Shown here one piece after another: positions 35,742 through 47,600 of a DNA stretch of 64,000 nucleotides. The position numbers and the translations under genes are program-made. The notes under the pieces are model-generated. The model saw nothing but the letters and a program-made list of their open reading frames with translations, was not told the origin of the DNA and ran no database searches. How positions within the stretch are numbered: the first letter of the stretch is position 1; the number at the start of each line of letters is the position of its first letter. Source of the DNA: Bimuria novae-zelandiae CBS 107.79 (lineage: Eukaryota > Ascomycota > Dothideomycetes > Pleosporales > Didymosphaeriaceae); assembly GCA_010015655.1 (NCBI GenBank), contig ML976671.1, positions 560,533 through 624,532 on the forward strand, in the 5' to 3' direction.

Positions 35742-36496
35742 TGTGCTCGTTCATAGTGGAAAGGGATCACGAATTGTAGGAAGCTGCCATTGCATGTCGC
35801 GAGCGGCTTGGGTGAAGGCAGTCGCGTTAGGGGTGTCGTCTGGGCTTTGCAGGTGCGTTACGGCAGGCGAGCTGCCGTCAAGCTGTAGGATGAGCACTCC
35901 AATCTGTATAGCAATACTGACGACAACACACGGTGCAACTTTGGCAGTATTTACATTAGCTGAGTATTATCGATATGCAAAGACAAGCTCCAAAATTTGT
36001 GAGCAGCAAGGTCGCTGGTACGACGCCACGATGGACTATAACCAATCCCGTCGTCGTGCAAGGGTGTCGACGCTCTTGAGGCGCATCCCAGGCAAGACGT
36101 CATCGATAGTTGTAGCTAGAGACATTAAGGAGTAATGAAAATGCAAAGGAGATTGTGAGATTCGATTGTGGGAATATATCATTTCTGCTCAAATCCAACT
36201 TCACCGGTTGCACCCGTGGACGTTCAGAACCGACCTGTGTAAATTCCTCCCTTGTTAGTTACTGTTCGCAGTCGTGCTCAACGGAACCCATCTCAAGGTC
36301 AACGCTGCACCGACTGTGTCTTGTTGATCTTGCGTGGAGCCAATATCAGCTCACCGGATAACTGCGATGCTCTGAGTGCCGCTAGCTCCATGTGGCACGT
36401 GAATCGTGAAACCGCATAATGGCGGCAATTATTCGCAAAGGGAGACCCCGTTAAAAGATAAACCAAAGGCAATTCATCATATACACGAAACCAACC
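35742..36496. other. Intergenic region
   Basis: About 750 bp between the SAS4-like start and the 3' end of the YPT35-like gene. It contains short open frames without conserved character. It should include the SAS4-like promoter. Confidence 0.45.
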
Positions 36497-37280
36497 TCAA
36501 CCAAACAGAAATTCCTTGAGGACAGGCGACCCGGCGAACTCGGGGTTAAGAAGTATGCAGCTAAAAATAATCAACGATATGCACTAGCGGCATGCATGAT
36601 GGACCTACTTGAGAAAGTGTGCGAGGCCAACTCTCCGTTTCTCTAGGAATTTGGAGCGAAACCGCGCTGCAATAAAGGATCAGTATATGGACGTAGCCGG
36701 AAGAGGCAAGTGGGGTGAGCATGCAGCTGCGTGACTTACAGACGACGGATTTCGGTGGCAACGGCGGCATCGAGCCAACTGAATGGGGGAACGTCTTGAC
36801 CAGCTTCTGCCGCAGGTCGTCAAAGTCTGAATATCTATTCGAGGCTTGTTAGCCACGTTATTGATATCATGTAGTGAGAGTGCATACACACCTCTTGTTG
36901 ATCTTCATGGGGCTTCCCTGGAGGCGAGTTAGTAAGACGGACATGTGCTTGCGGGGAGTTGAACTCACATTTAGGGTATCCACGGTAATGTTCCACACCA
37001 CATAAGCGCCCAATGCAGGTGTGGTGCCGCTTCCTACGACCACGTAATCGTCAATGGTCACACTTCGAGCCCAGAGCGCTTTGCACTGCTCCGACCCTTC
37101 ATCGGTGTGGTCCTCGAGCCGGATGAGCGTCGGAGCGGCCTCTACCGAGTTGCAGCTCAGACGGCTATCGTTGCGCTCGTGCCGCTGCCAATATGGGGGA
37201 ACTATCGAGTTGCGCTCTGGGCGAACAATGGCAGTGGCGGGTGCATGTGTTTCAACCTCTCCAGCATCACGGGACTCCAT
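36497..37280 (-). CDS. PX-domain protein, YPT35-like
   Basis: Five exons in transcript order: 36969-37280, 36892-36917, 36740-36834, 36609-36666 and 36497-36560. The four introns are 48-73 nt, all GT-AG. The sum is 555 nt, 184 residues, in frame throughout. The PX domain begins at SVTIDDYVVV and contains KINKRYSDFDDLR, whose Arg-Tyr pair binds the phosphoinositide head group in this fold. It continues with the proline loop MPPLPPKSVVSRFR and ends FLEKRRVGLAHFLN...LLNPEF. Yeast Ypt35 binds endosomal PI3P and recruits Vps13 at membrane contacts; the same role is inferred here. The ATG at 37280 was chosen because the following sequence resembles the family; an in-frame ATG at 37514 would add 78 residues. 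Confidence 0.85.
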
Positions 37281-38086
37281 GCATTTAGCGGGGCGTGGCG
37301 CACAGATGTATCCGATAGAGAGCGGGACGTTGCAGGTGGGAGAGAGACGTGAGGTAGAAGAAAACGAATCGCTTGATACTGACGATCGCCGGTCACAGTA
37401 CGATCCCACACTGCTGAACCTTGGATAGTGAGGCCGGGATGGTGGCCCCCGCGCCGAGCTGAGTGGCCACTGGAGCGAGTTTGAGAATAGCGTTCCGTAG
37501 CATCCCTGCATCATTTTAGAACTACGCCGTGCTGCTTCACGGCATCTCTCTCTACGCAAGATCGCTTGTGTGGCCACGCACGCGCTCACTGCACCTCAGA
37601 ACAACCCGCATACCGCCTTTTCCAGCTTCTAGCCTGCAGTCCATCCAGATGATGATTTCAAATGGGTGGCTGGTGTTGAGTCTGGGCCGCGGGACGTGGA
37701 GAAACGCCGGACTAGCGAATTGAATGCATGTGGGTCTGTGCTACATGGCAGGTGTGCTGCGGAGGGTAGCTCTAGCTCCTTCTTTATCAATGGCACCTGC
37801 CCCGGGAGATTGCCTCTCCCTCCCCTCACGTTCTCCGTCATTCGCTTTGGGAGTCACGCCGCTGTTGAGAGCCTTTTGATTCCTGCTGTACATACCTATC
37901 GAGCAGAGCACTGTCGCTTTCACTATCTCCTTGTAATACTGCACGTCTGTCTCATCTGCTCCGTACGTGCATTCCAGCTTTCCCCGGGAACGCCACTGCT
38001 GTGTGCCACTAGGGAGACATAATGCTGACTTTCACCATCACAGTCCACTCAATTTAAGCGCGCACACACACGCTCCAACAGTCACT
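37281..38086. promoter_or_regulatory. Shared divergent promoter region
   Basis: About 800 bp between the YPT35-like gene (minus) and the GPI-protein gene (plus). The open frame at 37666-38022 has no conserved character. A CA-rich run (cgcgcacacacacg) lies about 20 bp before the plus-strand start. Confidence 0.35.
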
Positions 38087-38788
38087 ATGCGTTCCACATT
38101 CACCTTCAGCCTGCTCGCCCTTGCTGGCCTTTCTGCTGCCCAGGAGCAATACAACATTGATCCTAATACCGTACAACAATCAACTAGGGATTACTGGTGT
38201 CAACAGCAGGAGTCCGTCTGCCCGCAAATATGTCTGCAGCAGCCTGGCGTCTCTAGCATGAACACTGTCTCGAACGACTGCGATCCGGTAGGCCACCACC
38301 CCGTTCCATGAGCTCGTTCATAGACCCTTTTGTCCACGCTCCTCGTCATGCTCTCTCGAACATAGACTAACTTTCGTCTTTAGGACAGTCTCGTGGCAAA
38401 CTGCGTATGCGACAACGGAATAAGCCCTAACCTCACCGAGTTCACCCAGACCCTACCTTACAACATCTGCACGCAATGGGGCACAAACTGCGTGAGCGAC
38501 TGTGCCCAGAGCGACAACGCCTGCAAAGATGCCTGCCGGGCTGACCACCCGTGCGGAGCGCAATCCCCATTTAAAGGGAATTCATCCACGACGTCCTCCT
38601 CACACTCCGCGACCGCCAAACCCACCGCTAGCAGTACTGACAGCGAGGCCTCGGCCACAGTGCCCGTCACTGGCTTCGCCGGCCAAACCGCTGCGGCTAA
38701 GCAACCCGGAGCCGCCTCATCCTTCGGAGCCAGCTACGGCCTCGCTGTCACCATCGTCGGCCTCTTCGCCTCTCTCGCTCTTCTATGA
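38087..38788 (+). CDS. Secreted GPI-anchored cysteine-rich protein (DUF7707-like)
   Basis: Exons 38087-38287 and 38384-38788, with a 96-nt intron (GTAGGC...TAG, phase 0), give 201 residues. It starts with a clear signal peptide (MRSTFTFSLLALAGLSAAQ). The mature domain has evenly spaced Cys residues: WCQQQESVCPQIC, CVCDNGISPNLTEF, then CTQWGTNCVSDCAQSDNAC and CRADHPCG. This matches a widespread family of fungal surface proteins without known function. A Ser/Thr-rich stalk follows, and a C-terminal hydrophobic helix (YGLAVTIVGLFASLALL) fits a GPI-anchor signal. It is probably located on the outer face of the plasma membrane or in the wall. Confidence 0.88.
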
Positions 38789-40010
38789 GCCTGCATACGA
38801 TGCCAGACAGGTCATAGTCTAGGCTACAAGCACCACCAATTTCCAGCGCCATTTTCACATACAGTTATCATTCTCGCACTTGGTTTATGCATAGCGTCCG
38901 GCACATCTCTGTCGCATCTGTCCTTTCTAGCAAATATTATACCCAATGGGTTAAGTCGGTCCTTGCCTGGCCTTTCTGGCCGACCCATCATTTATATCAT
39001 TTAATGGCGCACAAGCGAGATCTGAGGTTCGCATCTATTTTCTGTTTTAGCTGGGTAAAAGCGAGCGCGATGTTGGGATTGAATCTGCAGGTAGTCGACC
39101 ATAGCGGTCATTAATGGAAGAGGCGCAGTAGTGCCGCGTATAGAGTGGAAATTGTCCCCATCTCTGCGTGATCGGTGATCGTTTGTCTGTCTGTTTACGC
39201 GGCTTTGTGCTGCACTTTTGCACATTCTCGTCTGATCGACCTGCGATTTTGCCGGTCTTAGCCTCGGAGATCTCGTCCCCTTGCAAACCATCTCATCTCG
39301 GCAGTGGGATCGCCTTCCTTGTCGCCAGCCTCGTCTTAACGACCGAACGGCTGTTGGCGAGAGGATCCCGGCCCCGTTAGCGCAGTGCGGCTGGCTTTAG
39401 TGTCCACCACCCGCGCCATTTAGACAAACCATCTACCCGCCACGAAAATAAATCCCTCCGTATGAAAATTCATGCGCATAAGTAATGGACCAGCGTGTGT
39501 AGCATGTGCAAAGAGGCAACGTAATTAGAAATGCGTGGCGTGACACGGAAACTTCGAGCACATGAATAGGAACTATTGATTTCCAAAGGAGGGGTGGGAA
39601 ATGCAGGGACTCGTGGGACCCATGGAGGCTCCGCCCAGGTATCGTTGTCGATAATGGCGATAGCACTTAACGCCGAACGTCTGACTTTGGTGGTATTGTC
39701 GGCTTGGATGGCGTTTTGAGCGTTGAGGTCGCACGCGGTGGGTTGCGCGAGAAGGATACCTGCGTAAGTGGCGCGGGCGCGGCGGGTGGTATTGTGGTGC
39801 AAGGGGATAGGATGTCACTGTCGAACGGGGGAGCATGTGACGCGGTTGTGGCAGCTTCTTAGGTCCGCTGATGCGGAGCTGGGGATGGCGTATAAAAGCG
39901 CGGCGGAGAAGATGAGAGCTCTTTACGCTTTTTCCTCCTGTGCTCTTTGGGGGCTAAAATGACGCATTCACCAAGTATATTGGCTCGGGCGAGAAAAATT
40001 GAACATGGCA
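38789..40010. other. Intergenic region
   Basis: About 1.2 kb with only short open frames on both strands and no recognised domain. A TATAAAA-like word is present near 39891 but no coding region follows it. Confidence 0.4.
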
Positions 40011-42900
40011 TAAATTACGTGTTTTGCCGGACAAAGCGGCAACCGTTGAAAACCAAAACTAAGAACATTGCCAACCGATGGGGTTCTCTGCTGCGGGCGT
40101 TCGAACAACAAAAAAGGCACAGGCCTCTTTACATGTCTTTCTTCTCCAAAAGGAGGCACCACCACGATATGTGCGCTGTGTCTTGCTCCGACACTCCTAT
40201 CTGCGAGGATGGCGAAGGTACGGCCTCAGAAGAAACACCCCAAGCATGTTATGGAGCCTTCGCTTTCGCGGTGCGCACGAAAAGGCTACGTTCGGACCCC
40301 ATGTCTCTCCCTGTTCCAAACTTTTCGGAGTTTCAAAATGCCCTGCCCTGGAGTCCATGAGTGCACCGACTCCAGTCACGGTACCAGATCACAAACCAAA
40401 GTCAACGAAGGCTAAGGCCATGGGATTTTGAGTATGCTGTGTGCGTGGACTAAAAATTGTCACGGAGCTATCCATGTTCTTCTTCTCAAAAGTGCTACGG
40501 CGAACATCTATGTCCGCTGGCTTTGCGCTGCTGCGATGGGCGATTTTACGCACTCGGCCGCACGCACCGTTTACGAAAAACGTCTTATCAACGAACTATG
40601 TGGTCTTCCCGCGCTGACGCTCGACTTTGTTGTATTCCATCCATCCTTTTCACTTCCACGTACATTGCCGAAAGCTAGGAGTCAAATACATGACAAACTC
40701 GATAATGTGAATTGCTTCTCTTTGGCTCATTGAAATGTGCAATGTTGCCTCCATATGGTCCAGCGTCTCGGTGCTTGCACGAAATTCAAACACATCCAGC
40801 GTTCGCTTATGTGAACTGCTTCTCCTTGGCTCATTAAAATGTGCAATGATGCCTCCATATGGTCAAGCCTCTCGGTGCTCGCAAGAAAATCAAACCGATG
40901 GAGGAACTTAGTGATGGTGAGCTGCTTCTCCTTGGCCCTTTGAAATGCAGAATGATGCCTCCGTATGGTTAAGCGTCTCGGTACTTGCGAGAAGATCTAC
41001 AGGTTGGACCAAATCTATGTGAAATCACAACTCTCGATCTCTCCAGGAGGCAAGCGGAGAGATGGCAAAAAGATATGGAAACCACTGTATGGTCGCCCCG
41101 TGATAATTGGTCCTACAAAACAAGCAGTGCAGGTCGTATGACGAGGAATGCCATTGGTAAGGAGAAAAAGTAACCATATTGAAGGGCATGTGCTACTCCA
41201 GCAATGCTTGCTTTATCACCGGTTTCTGAAGCGTAAGGAATCACTGTTATGCAATTTTGCGTCTCCTTTTCCAAACATTAAAAGTGCACAGTGGAGTCCT
41301 GGATGTGGGTTTGTGCTTGGACGGAAAGTAGCTTCCATCCTCTGATATGCCTCGCGCTTCTTGGACTTAATCTCCAAGAAATCCCCTAGCCTGAGAACGC
41401 TAAAAATGACATGGCGTTGCCCCCATATGGTTCGAAAACGATACCCCGCCTATCAAAACCGAACCCAGAATATACTACGGGAGGGATCGTTTGTGGCAAT
41501 CGAAACTCTATCTCAGTATTTAAACTGCCTTCTTCCTCTCGGATCTTCTCACACTTCTTCAATTGTGCGAGTCACATTAAAAAGGATACCGCATCGGCAT
41601 ATGGGTCCTGCACGTCTTGTTCTGCTACCAAAGCAAAGAACGGCAAGTATTATGGAGGACGCGAGCGGCGAACGGAAAGAGTTTGACTTCTACCTCTGAT
41701 GTCTTGCTCTGGCCGTCTGCTCTTTTCACCGAACATCTTGTGGACGCCAGATGCTTCCAAAAATCCTCCTGTTCGGGCATATGCAGTTTGCTTCGGCACT
41801 GATGGATTAACATCGGCGCGAAATTGGATGCATCATATTCTATATGAGAGACATTTGACGCGCGAATAAATTATTCGACTTCCAACCATATGTCCGGATT
41901 CTGGACTTGCGGTTCTTCCTATGTGGATTTGACCTTGAAACAGAACGAAATCAGCCTGAACAGACTTTGAAAGGCCGCAGATCCCGAGGCTACAAAATAT
42001 GGGAGAAGATGTTTATGTGCTTGGCGAGAATTCTTGGTTCTCTAAAGATGCGCTACGTTCGTAAGGAGGACACGGTCTTTTTAGTAAAAATGCTCTTGAA
42101 GGTTGATGCGTCTGCCCTCGCAGCTGGCGCTTGAGGACCTGGGAGGCAATTCCGGCCAAAACACGAACCTTGAAAGCTCATGTGGACTTCTCCTTGCGCT
42201 TGCTGCCTCACCAAAGTTGCCGCTGCTGTTTACATGTGAAAATTTGTTTGGTCCATTGGAAGACTTATGAATTGCTCATGGACGGCGGCGCTCACAGCCG
42301 GATTGGAGATGACAATCAACTAGTCATCAAAATTCGCGACAGTGACCATATGTGGGTGACATCTTTTTCTTTGCCCTCATGACTTCGAAAGTCTAAGCAA
42401 GGCCTTACAATGTCCAGAATGTTGGCTGGGGGAAGAAGCCCCACCTTCACGTTTGATTCGATGCAGATTGCGTTCTGTATCCATTACCCAATACGAGAAT
42501 GAGCAAAGATACGAGACTAAAAGTATCAATGAAGTCGCCAAATGTGGTTCTTCCGCCCTCGGCCTTTTGCAAAATATCTAGCGCGAACGCATGCCGTAGA
42601 GTGCTTGCGGACGAAACAAAACGTGCGAAGGTGCTGGAACTGCTGCCCGGATCTCTTGCGCTCTTCTGTAAAACCACGAAAATCCGAACGACTACACGCA
42701 TGTCTGGGAAAGGGAGAGAAGTCGACTTCTACCTCTGCATGCCCTGCGCTGTGCGCTGCTCGACCAGCGGCGATTCAAAAGATACTGTTACTGTGCCGAT
42801 GTTCTGAGGAGACGAAGAGATCGACTTCTATATCTGCATGTACAGTTTGGGTGGTCTCTGCGTTTTGGGTCTATGACCACAGCGGATCCGAGCTTCCTTA
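40010..42900. repeat. Degenerate tandem-repeat tract, period about 100-105 bp
   Basis: The core is three clear units starting at 40708, 40812 and 40918 (period 104-106). Each opens TGAATTGCTTCTC- or TGAGCTGCTTCTCC-like and includes CCTCCATATGGTC and TCTCGGTGCTTGC. A weaker fourth unit starts near 41020. Elsewhere in the tract, related words return: TCGACTTCTACCTCTGCATG near 42720 and a near-copy about 100 bp later, plus further variants near 41683, 41876 and 42182. No open frame of note exists. Confidence 0.6.
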
Positions 42901-45470
42901 ATCCGAGAGAGAGATGGGCGATTCGTCCCTAGCCTGAGTTGGTGCTACCGCCGCCCGCACGTGTACGGAGCATCTTGACCGTGCTTGGCAATACTTGCGT
43001 ACATGCATAAAGAGCAATCAATATGGCGTCAAAGTGCTGGCGGGTGTAGAGATCAAGGTCGATTCTTTTACGCGTTCGGCGACGGATGCGCGTCGCATAC
43101 ATTACCAACAATACGCCATGGATAATAACGCCGCAGGTATGGCAAGAACAGAGCTATATACTGTGGCTCTACGTCTCCATCACTGTGGAGTAATCACAAA
43201 AACCATGACATTCTGCGCTTAGCGATTAGCTTGTATATGCAGGACCACAGACTATCCAAAACATTTTATCCTTCAATAGAAATGGCAAAAAGAAACGATC
43301 GCGCTCTGACGAGGTCGTCCAGAAACTGACTAGCTTTGCTAGCTCGTTTGCTGATTGTGAGGTTCGAACACGCGCTCTCAGGTTGGCTAGATGACATTGA
43401 TTACCCTATATTGTGAGGCAAGCTGTGAACTTAATCAGCTGCTTGCTCCTACCACTAGGCCATGTGCCACATCACCAAGCTGAGAGCGAGTGTTCGATGA
43501 CAAATCCTCTCTCACTTGACGTTATATACCGGGTCCAATGAGAAAGTGCAGGGCTTGGCGGCCAAACGCACCGCGCCGGGCGCGCAATAACGTTGGTAGT
43601 GCGCAGGCGACGCTGGAAACTGCCGAGTGAGCATTGAAAGGACCCGAAGCATTCTAATGAAGGGATATAAGATCCGTGTGCACGACGGGGGTAGAGCGCC
43701 GGGGTTTGGCTGCTGCTCGACTGCGAGATCAGAAGTCTGCGATCCAGAGCTCGACTTCTTCTGCGGGTGTGCCCGGAAGTTAAAGAATAATGCGTGTCTC
43801 TACCGCTCATGGGTGGCCCTGCTTGGCTTGAGTGCATCTAGGGGTGATTAATCTAGTCGCTCCTACAGAAATGGCTCGACTTTCACCTTTGTGCCTCCGT
43901 CTGAGCGAGCCCTTTGATTGCGTGAGCGACAGAAAGACACGCTCTGAAAATGCGCGAGAAAGCATTTCTCAGCTCGCACCACGCACCCGATGTTGTATAT
44001 GAAGTACCAAAGGAAGCATTCGACGCCACAGAGACAGCCTGGGGCCTCCGATAATTCCTGGACGACGGGGTCAGGCACTTCGAACAGGTAAACTTGTCGC
44101 GAGTGGAGGGTGCGGGAAGGAGCCATATTGGAAGTAAAAATCTCATCAAGTCGATCTACCTCTTAAGATGCCACAATACTGTTGTTGGGATGTAGCACAA
44201 TAGCTCAATCAATCCACTCGCTGTTCGAATCTCGCGCCACAATCGTTTTTTACTTTCTTACCGCTGTGGGACTCAGAAAAGGTCTCTCAGAAACCAGTCA
44301 AGTCGGACGCTAATCGGGGGCGAAGGGAAGGGCTAAAAAATGCTCAAAGAAGAGCACGGAAGTTAATCCGGAGTATTATTTTGTGAGCGTGCGGCTCGCT
44401 GCCATGTGGATCGGTTCGAGTTGTGTGGAAGAGTGTGCGCTCAGGCGACAACGTTCATGGAGGTTTGCTATGCCAAGCCACTAGAGCCAAATGGTATTGG
44501 TCAAATTTTGAGCCCTCTTCATTGTTCTCCGCGTCACTGCCATTGTCACGCGCCATCATTATCGTAGCCTTTGCAGACGTCGGGAAGGTACCTAAGAAGA
44601 CAGTTTTATTGACACGCTGACACATCTCCAAGCAATCGACTCTAGGTGGTGCCTTGCTATGCTGAAGGGGGCATGCGCTCCCCAAAGCAAGCTTTCCTGC
44701 GGGTCGCAATGGTGCCCATGGTGAACTGAAAGGCGCATTCGAACTCTACGCATGTTATAACTCACTCCCGGACATCAGTTGGAGAAGTCGCTTGGGTCTC
44801 ATGGATGGTCGGCTTTACGTCGGCGAGGCACGGTGTCGTAATTTCAGCAATAAGTTCTATAACATACCAGTGTTCTCTTGCCCGGAACTCAATAGAGTTG
44901 CTGTTAATACCTCACTAGCTTCCGCATTTGCTACGTTCATTTGACCGCAGCCTCTCAGCAATCTTCCGCTGCCGGCAGAGCAGCCTGTGCAACGGTATCG
45001 GGTGCACAAATAAATGTGGCAGCTCACCTCCCCTGCGGTTAGCGAAGAGGATAAACCAAGACCGGTCGCGGGGAGGCTCTCGAATAAACTGCTATTCAAT
45101 CTATAAGATAAGTAGGTGATTGTGCAGATAAGCTCAGATTGACGAGCTTATCATCATCTATTGGCGTCCAAGGCGCCATGTTCGCAAGGGTGGGCGAACT
45201 GATCCAACGGTGAACATACGTATTTGCTTGACAGGATACCGTTGACTCACATCGGGCTAGTTAATTCGCCTCCGGAATTACTAAATAAGCATCTTACAGC
45301 GATGAGGTGGTTCCCGCTTACGCTCGCCCTCCCGGCGCCCTCCTCAGCATACATTTGGTTTGGATGCGCAACGCTCTCGATGCAGCGTGTCGATCCTGTT
45401 GTTGAGGTAACGTGTTCCACCACCATCCCGTCAACACCACCATCCTGTCCACCCCACCAAAACGCGTGAG
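42901..45470. other. Gene-poor stretch
   Basis: About 2.6 kb without a supportable gene. It contains two tRNA-like promoter-box pairs (near 43360-43462 and 44180-44235) that do not fold as tRNAs. The end, near 45420-45470, has CCACCCCACCAAA-like sequence resembling the inner terminal repeat of pogo-like element B. Confidence 0.35.
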
Positions 45471-45479
45471 GCTTCCCGT

Positions 45480-47600
45480 ACAATGTCTTTATATCCACAT
45501 AATTAAATTTAACAAGATTTTAAACTAAGATAGATTAGATAGGTTTGTATTAACGCCTATTATAGCTTTATTTATAGTATTTATTATACGTTAGCGGAGC
45601 TTATGTTCGCGCATAAGTAGCTTAACTTATAAAACTTTATAACTAGTAATAAAGGAGATCTTATATAAATTAAGCCTACTACTAAAGCTAATTAGTTATA
45701 TATAGTATCTTAGCTATTTAAGTTACTTCTAAATTAGTTATTATCTCTAGCAGAGATAGCGTTCTAATAATAGTTAGATAGGATAGAACGCGATCTAGAT
45801 AATATAGCATAAGTTTTATTACTCTAAAGCTAGCGTAGATATTGCTTTCTAATAGTATTAACTAACGTATACGTAGATAGATACACAGGAACACCTGCTT
45901 ATTTATATAAAAGATATCTTAGCGTGTAAGCTCTCTAACTTTATGTCTATACGCTATCTTAAGAGGAGAGAAGTAGCTAACATTAAGTAGCTATAAAAGG
46001 TATAATATATAGGCTAGTATATAGAGAGTAATAATCTTATTCTCTATATAGAACTAATTAATTTTTAGTGTAGCGTGGCTACTATGCCTATTAAGGATAA
46101 GTAGTCTATATACTCTTATTATACGTAACTTTATATATCTGTTAAAGTGTTTTACCTACTTAAGGCTAAGCTTATCTATTATTTATTTATTATTGCTAAT
46201 AACAATAGCTTAGTTTAGTAGGAGATCTTTATACTAGCTGGCTTAGTAAAGCTTACTATATAGAATTATAAATAATAGTAAACACTAGCTAAACGCATTA
46301 ATGTACTTTATTATTATTACTTACTAATAATTACCTAGCTAAATAATAATTACTTAACTAATTATATTAGAGCTAGTAATAACTTTTAACGTAGTAGTAA
46401 TCCCTATTATAAATCTAGTCTTATTAAAGTTATATATATTTAATTAAATATGCTATATGTGACGCACGTATCTTATATAAACCTAAACTATGTTAAGTCC
46501 CTATGGGGTAGCTAGTCCTAAAGAGACTAAGTTTAGTTCTTAGGTAAGAGTACTATAAAGTAAGGAAAAGTTATTAATAGCTCGCGCGTATTAATAAGGT
46601 TATTAGTATTAAAGTAGTGCACGGTTATAAATAAATTAACTAAAGCTAAATTATAATTCAAATAATAAATTAATAACTTAGATTAAATATAAGTATAGAA
46701 GGGCTATACTTAGCGTTCCTATATATATAACTAATTCCATAATATCCTATGGTTCCATACTATCCTAAACGTGGTACGTATAGGATCCCATGGTACAGTT
46801 ACGTGATCCTAATGTCCTATGATCTTGGCGTGTGGGACATCGTGGGACATTACATAATCCTTAGTAGGGCAATAGCGCCACCTTTTGTTATAAAGTACCT
46901 AATATTGTTCTGTTAAACCTAGAATTCTAATATTACCTCCCCTCTTTCTTCTATATATCCTTATGCATTAATTAATACCCTCTTAAAGCACTATCTATTA
47001 TTATTTTATTAAAAATTAAATAAATGCTATTAGTTAAGTTATAATAGTCGCTTATAAGTACTACGCGAAGTAGGGTCTAGCATGCAAGATATTATCCTTA
47101 AAAGTTTAGTATAGTTTATTAAGAAGATTAAATAGTTAGAGGGTTTTAAAGATCTTAGTTAGGATATTATTTAATTAAAGAGTAAAATAATAGCTAGTAC
47201 TTTTTCTTTAAATTAGGTAGTCTATCCTCCTCTATTTAATCTAGATACGCCGGATCCTGTAGTCGCCAAAAGTATTACTTTAAGTTCCTAGATACGTTTT
47301 AATAGTATTCTTAAATCTTTTATTAACAGTTTTATAGGTGTTCCTCTAGTCCTTAAGTATTCTTACTATATAAATAACTTTTTTATTTAATAAGGTACGT
47401 GCGTGGCTAATTTATGTATTATAGTATATATTTAACTTTAAATTTATTTTCTTTCTTAAGCTAGTAGTAAAAAGTTCTTTTAATTAGTATTTCGGAATCT
47501 ACGGGTTCTAATTAGTTAATATAAAATACTAGGTGTATTTTTATATCTAGTAGTAGTTCTAATTAGTAGTTAACTAGTAATACTTATTTAGAAAAAAAAA
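45480..47600. repeat. AT-rich RIP block, left part, unclassified
   Basis: Strongly AT-rich with stops in every frame. A fragment near 45760-45830 reads LDRIERDLDNIA on the plus strand, possibly from a retroelement gag, but this is not secure. A GC-richer island at 46730-46900 has repeated GTGGGACAT words and may be an old LTR piece. Confidence 0.5.

Noticed and set aside
37666..38022. Plus-strand frame of 118 codons before the GPI-protein gene
   Set aside because: No conserved residues; it lies in the divergent promoter and its start overlaps nothing splice-consistent with the downstream gene.
43354..43470. tRNA-like A box (TGGCCTAGTGG) and B box (GTTCGAACC) on the minus strand
   Set aside because: Box spacing is possible, but neither the acceptor stem nor the T stem pairs, so it is not a functional tRNA. 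It could be a decayed tRNA-derived repeat.
44177..44240. Second tRNA-like 3' part with GTTCGAATC
   Set aside because: The A box is imperfect and no cloverleaf can be drawn.
1374..45480. CRISPR arrays, rRNA genes or bacterial-type operons
   Set aside because: No regularly spaced short direct repeats with unique spacers and no rRNA-like sequence were seen. The introns and gene families show a fungal nuclear sequence.
45224..45498. Overlapping frames on both strands at the edge of the RIP block
   Set aside because: Composition changes inside them and no domain is visible; the sequence partly resembles a pogo-like terminal repeat.
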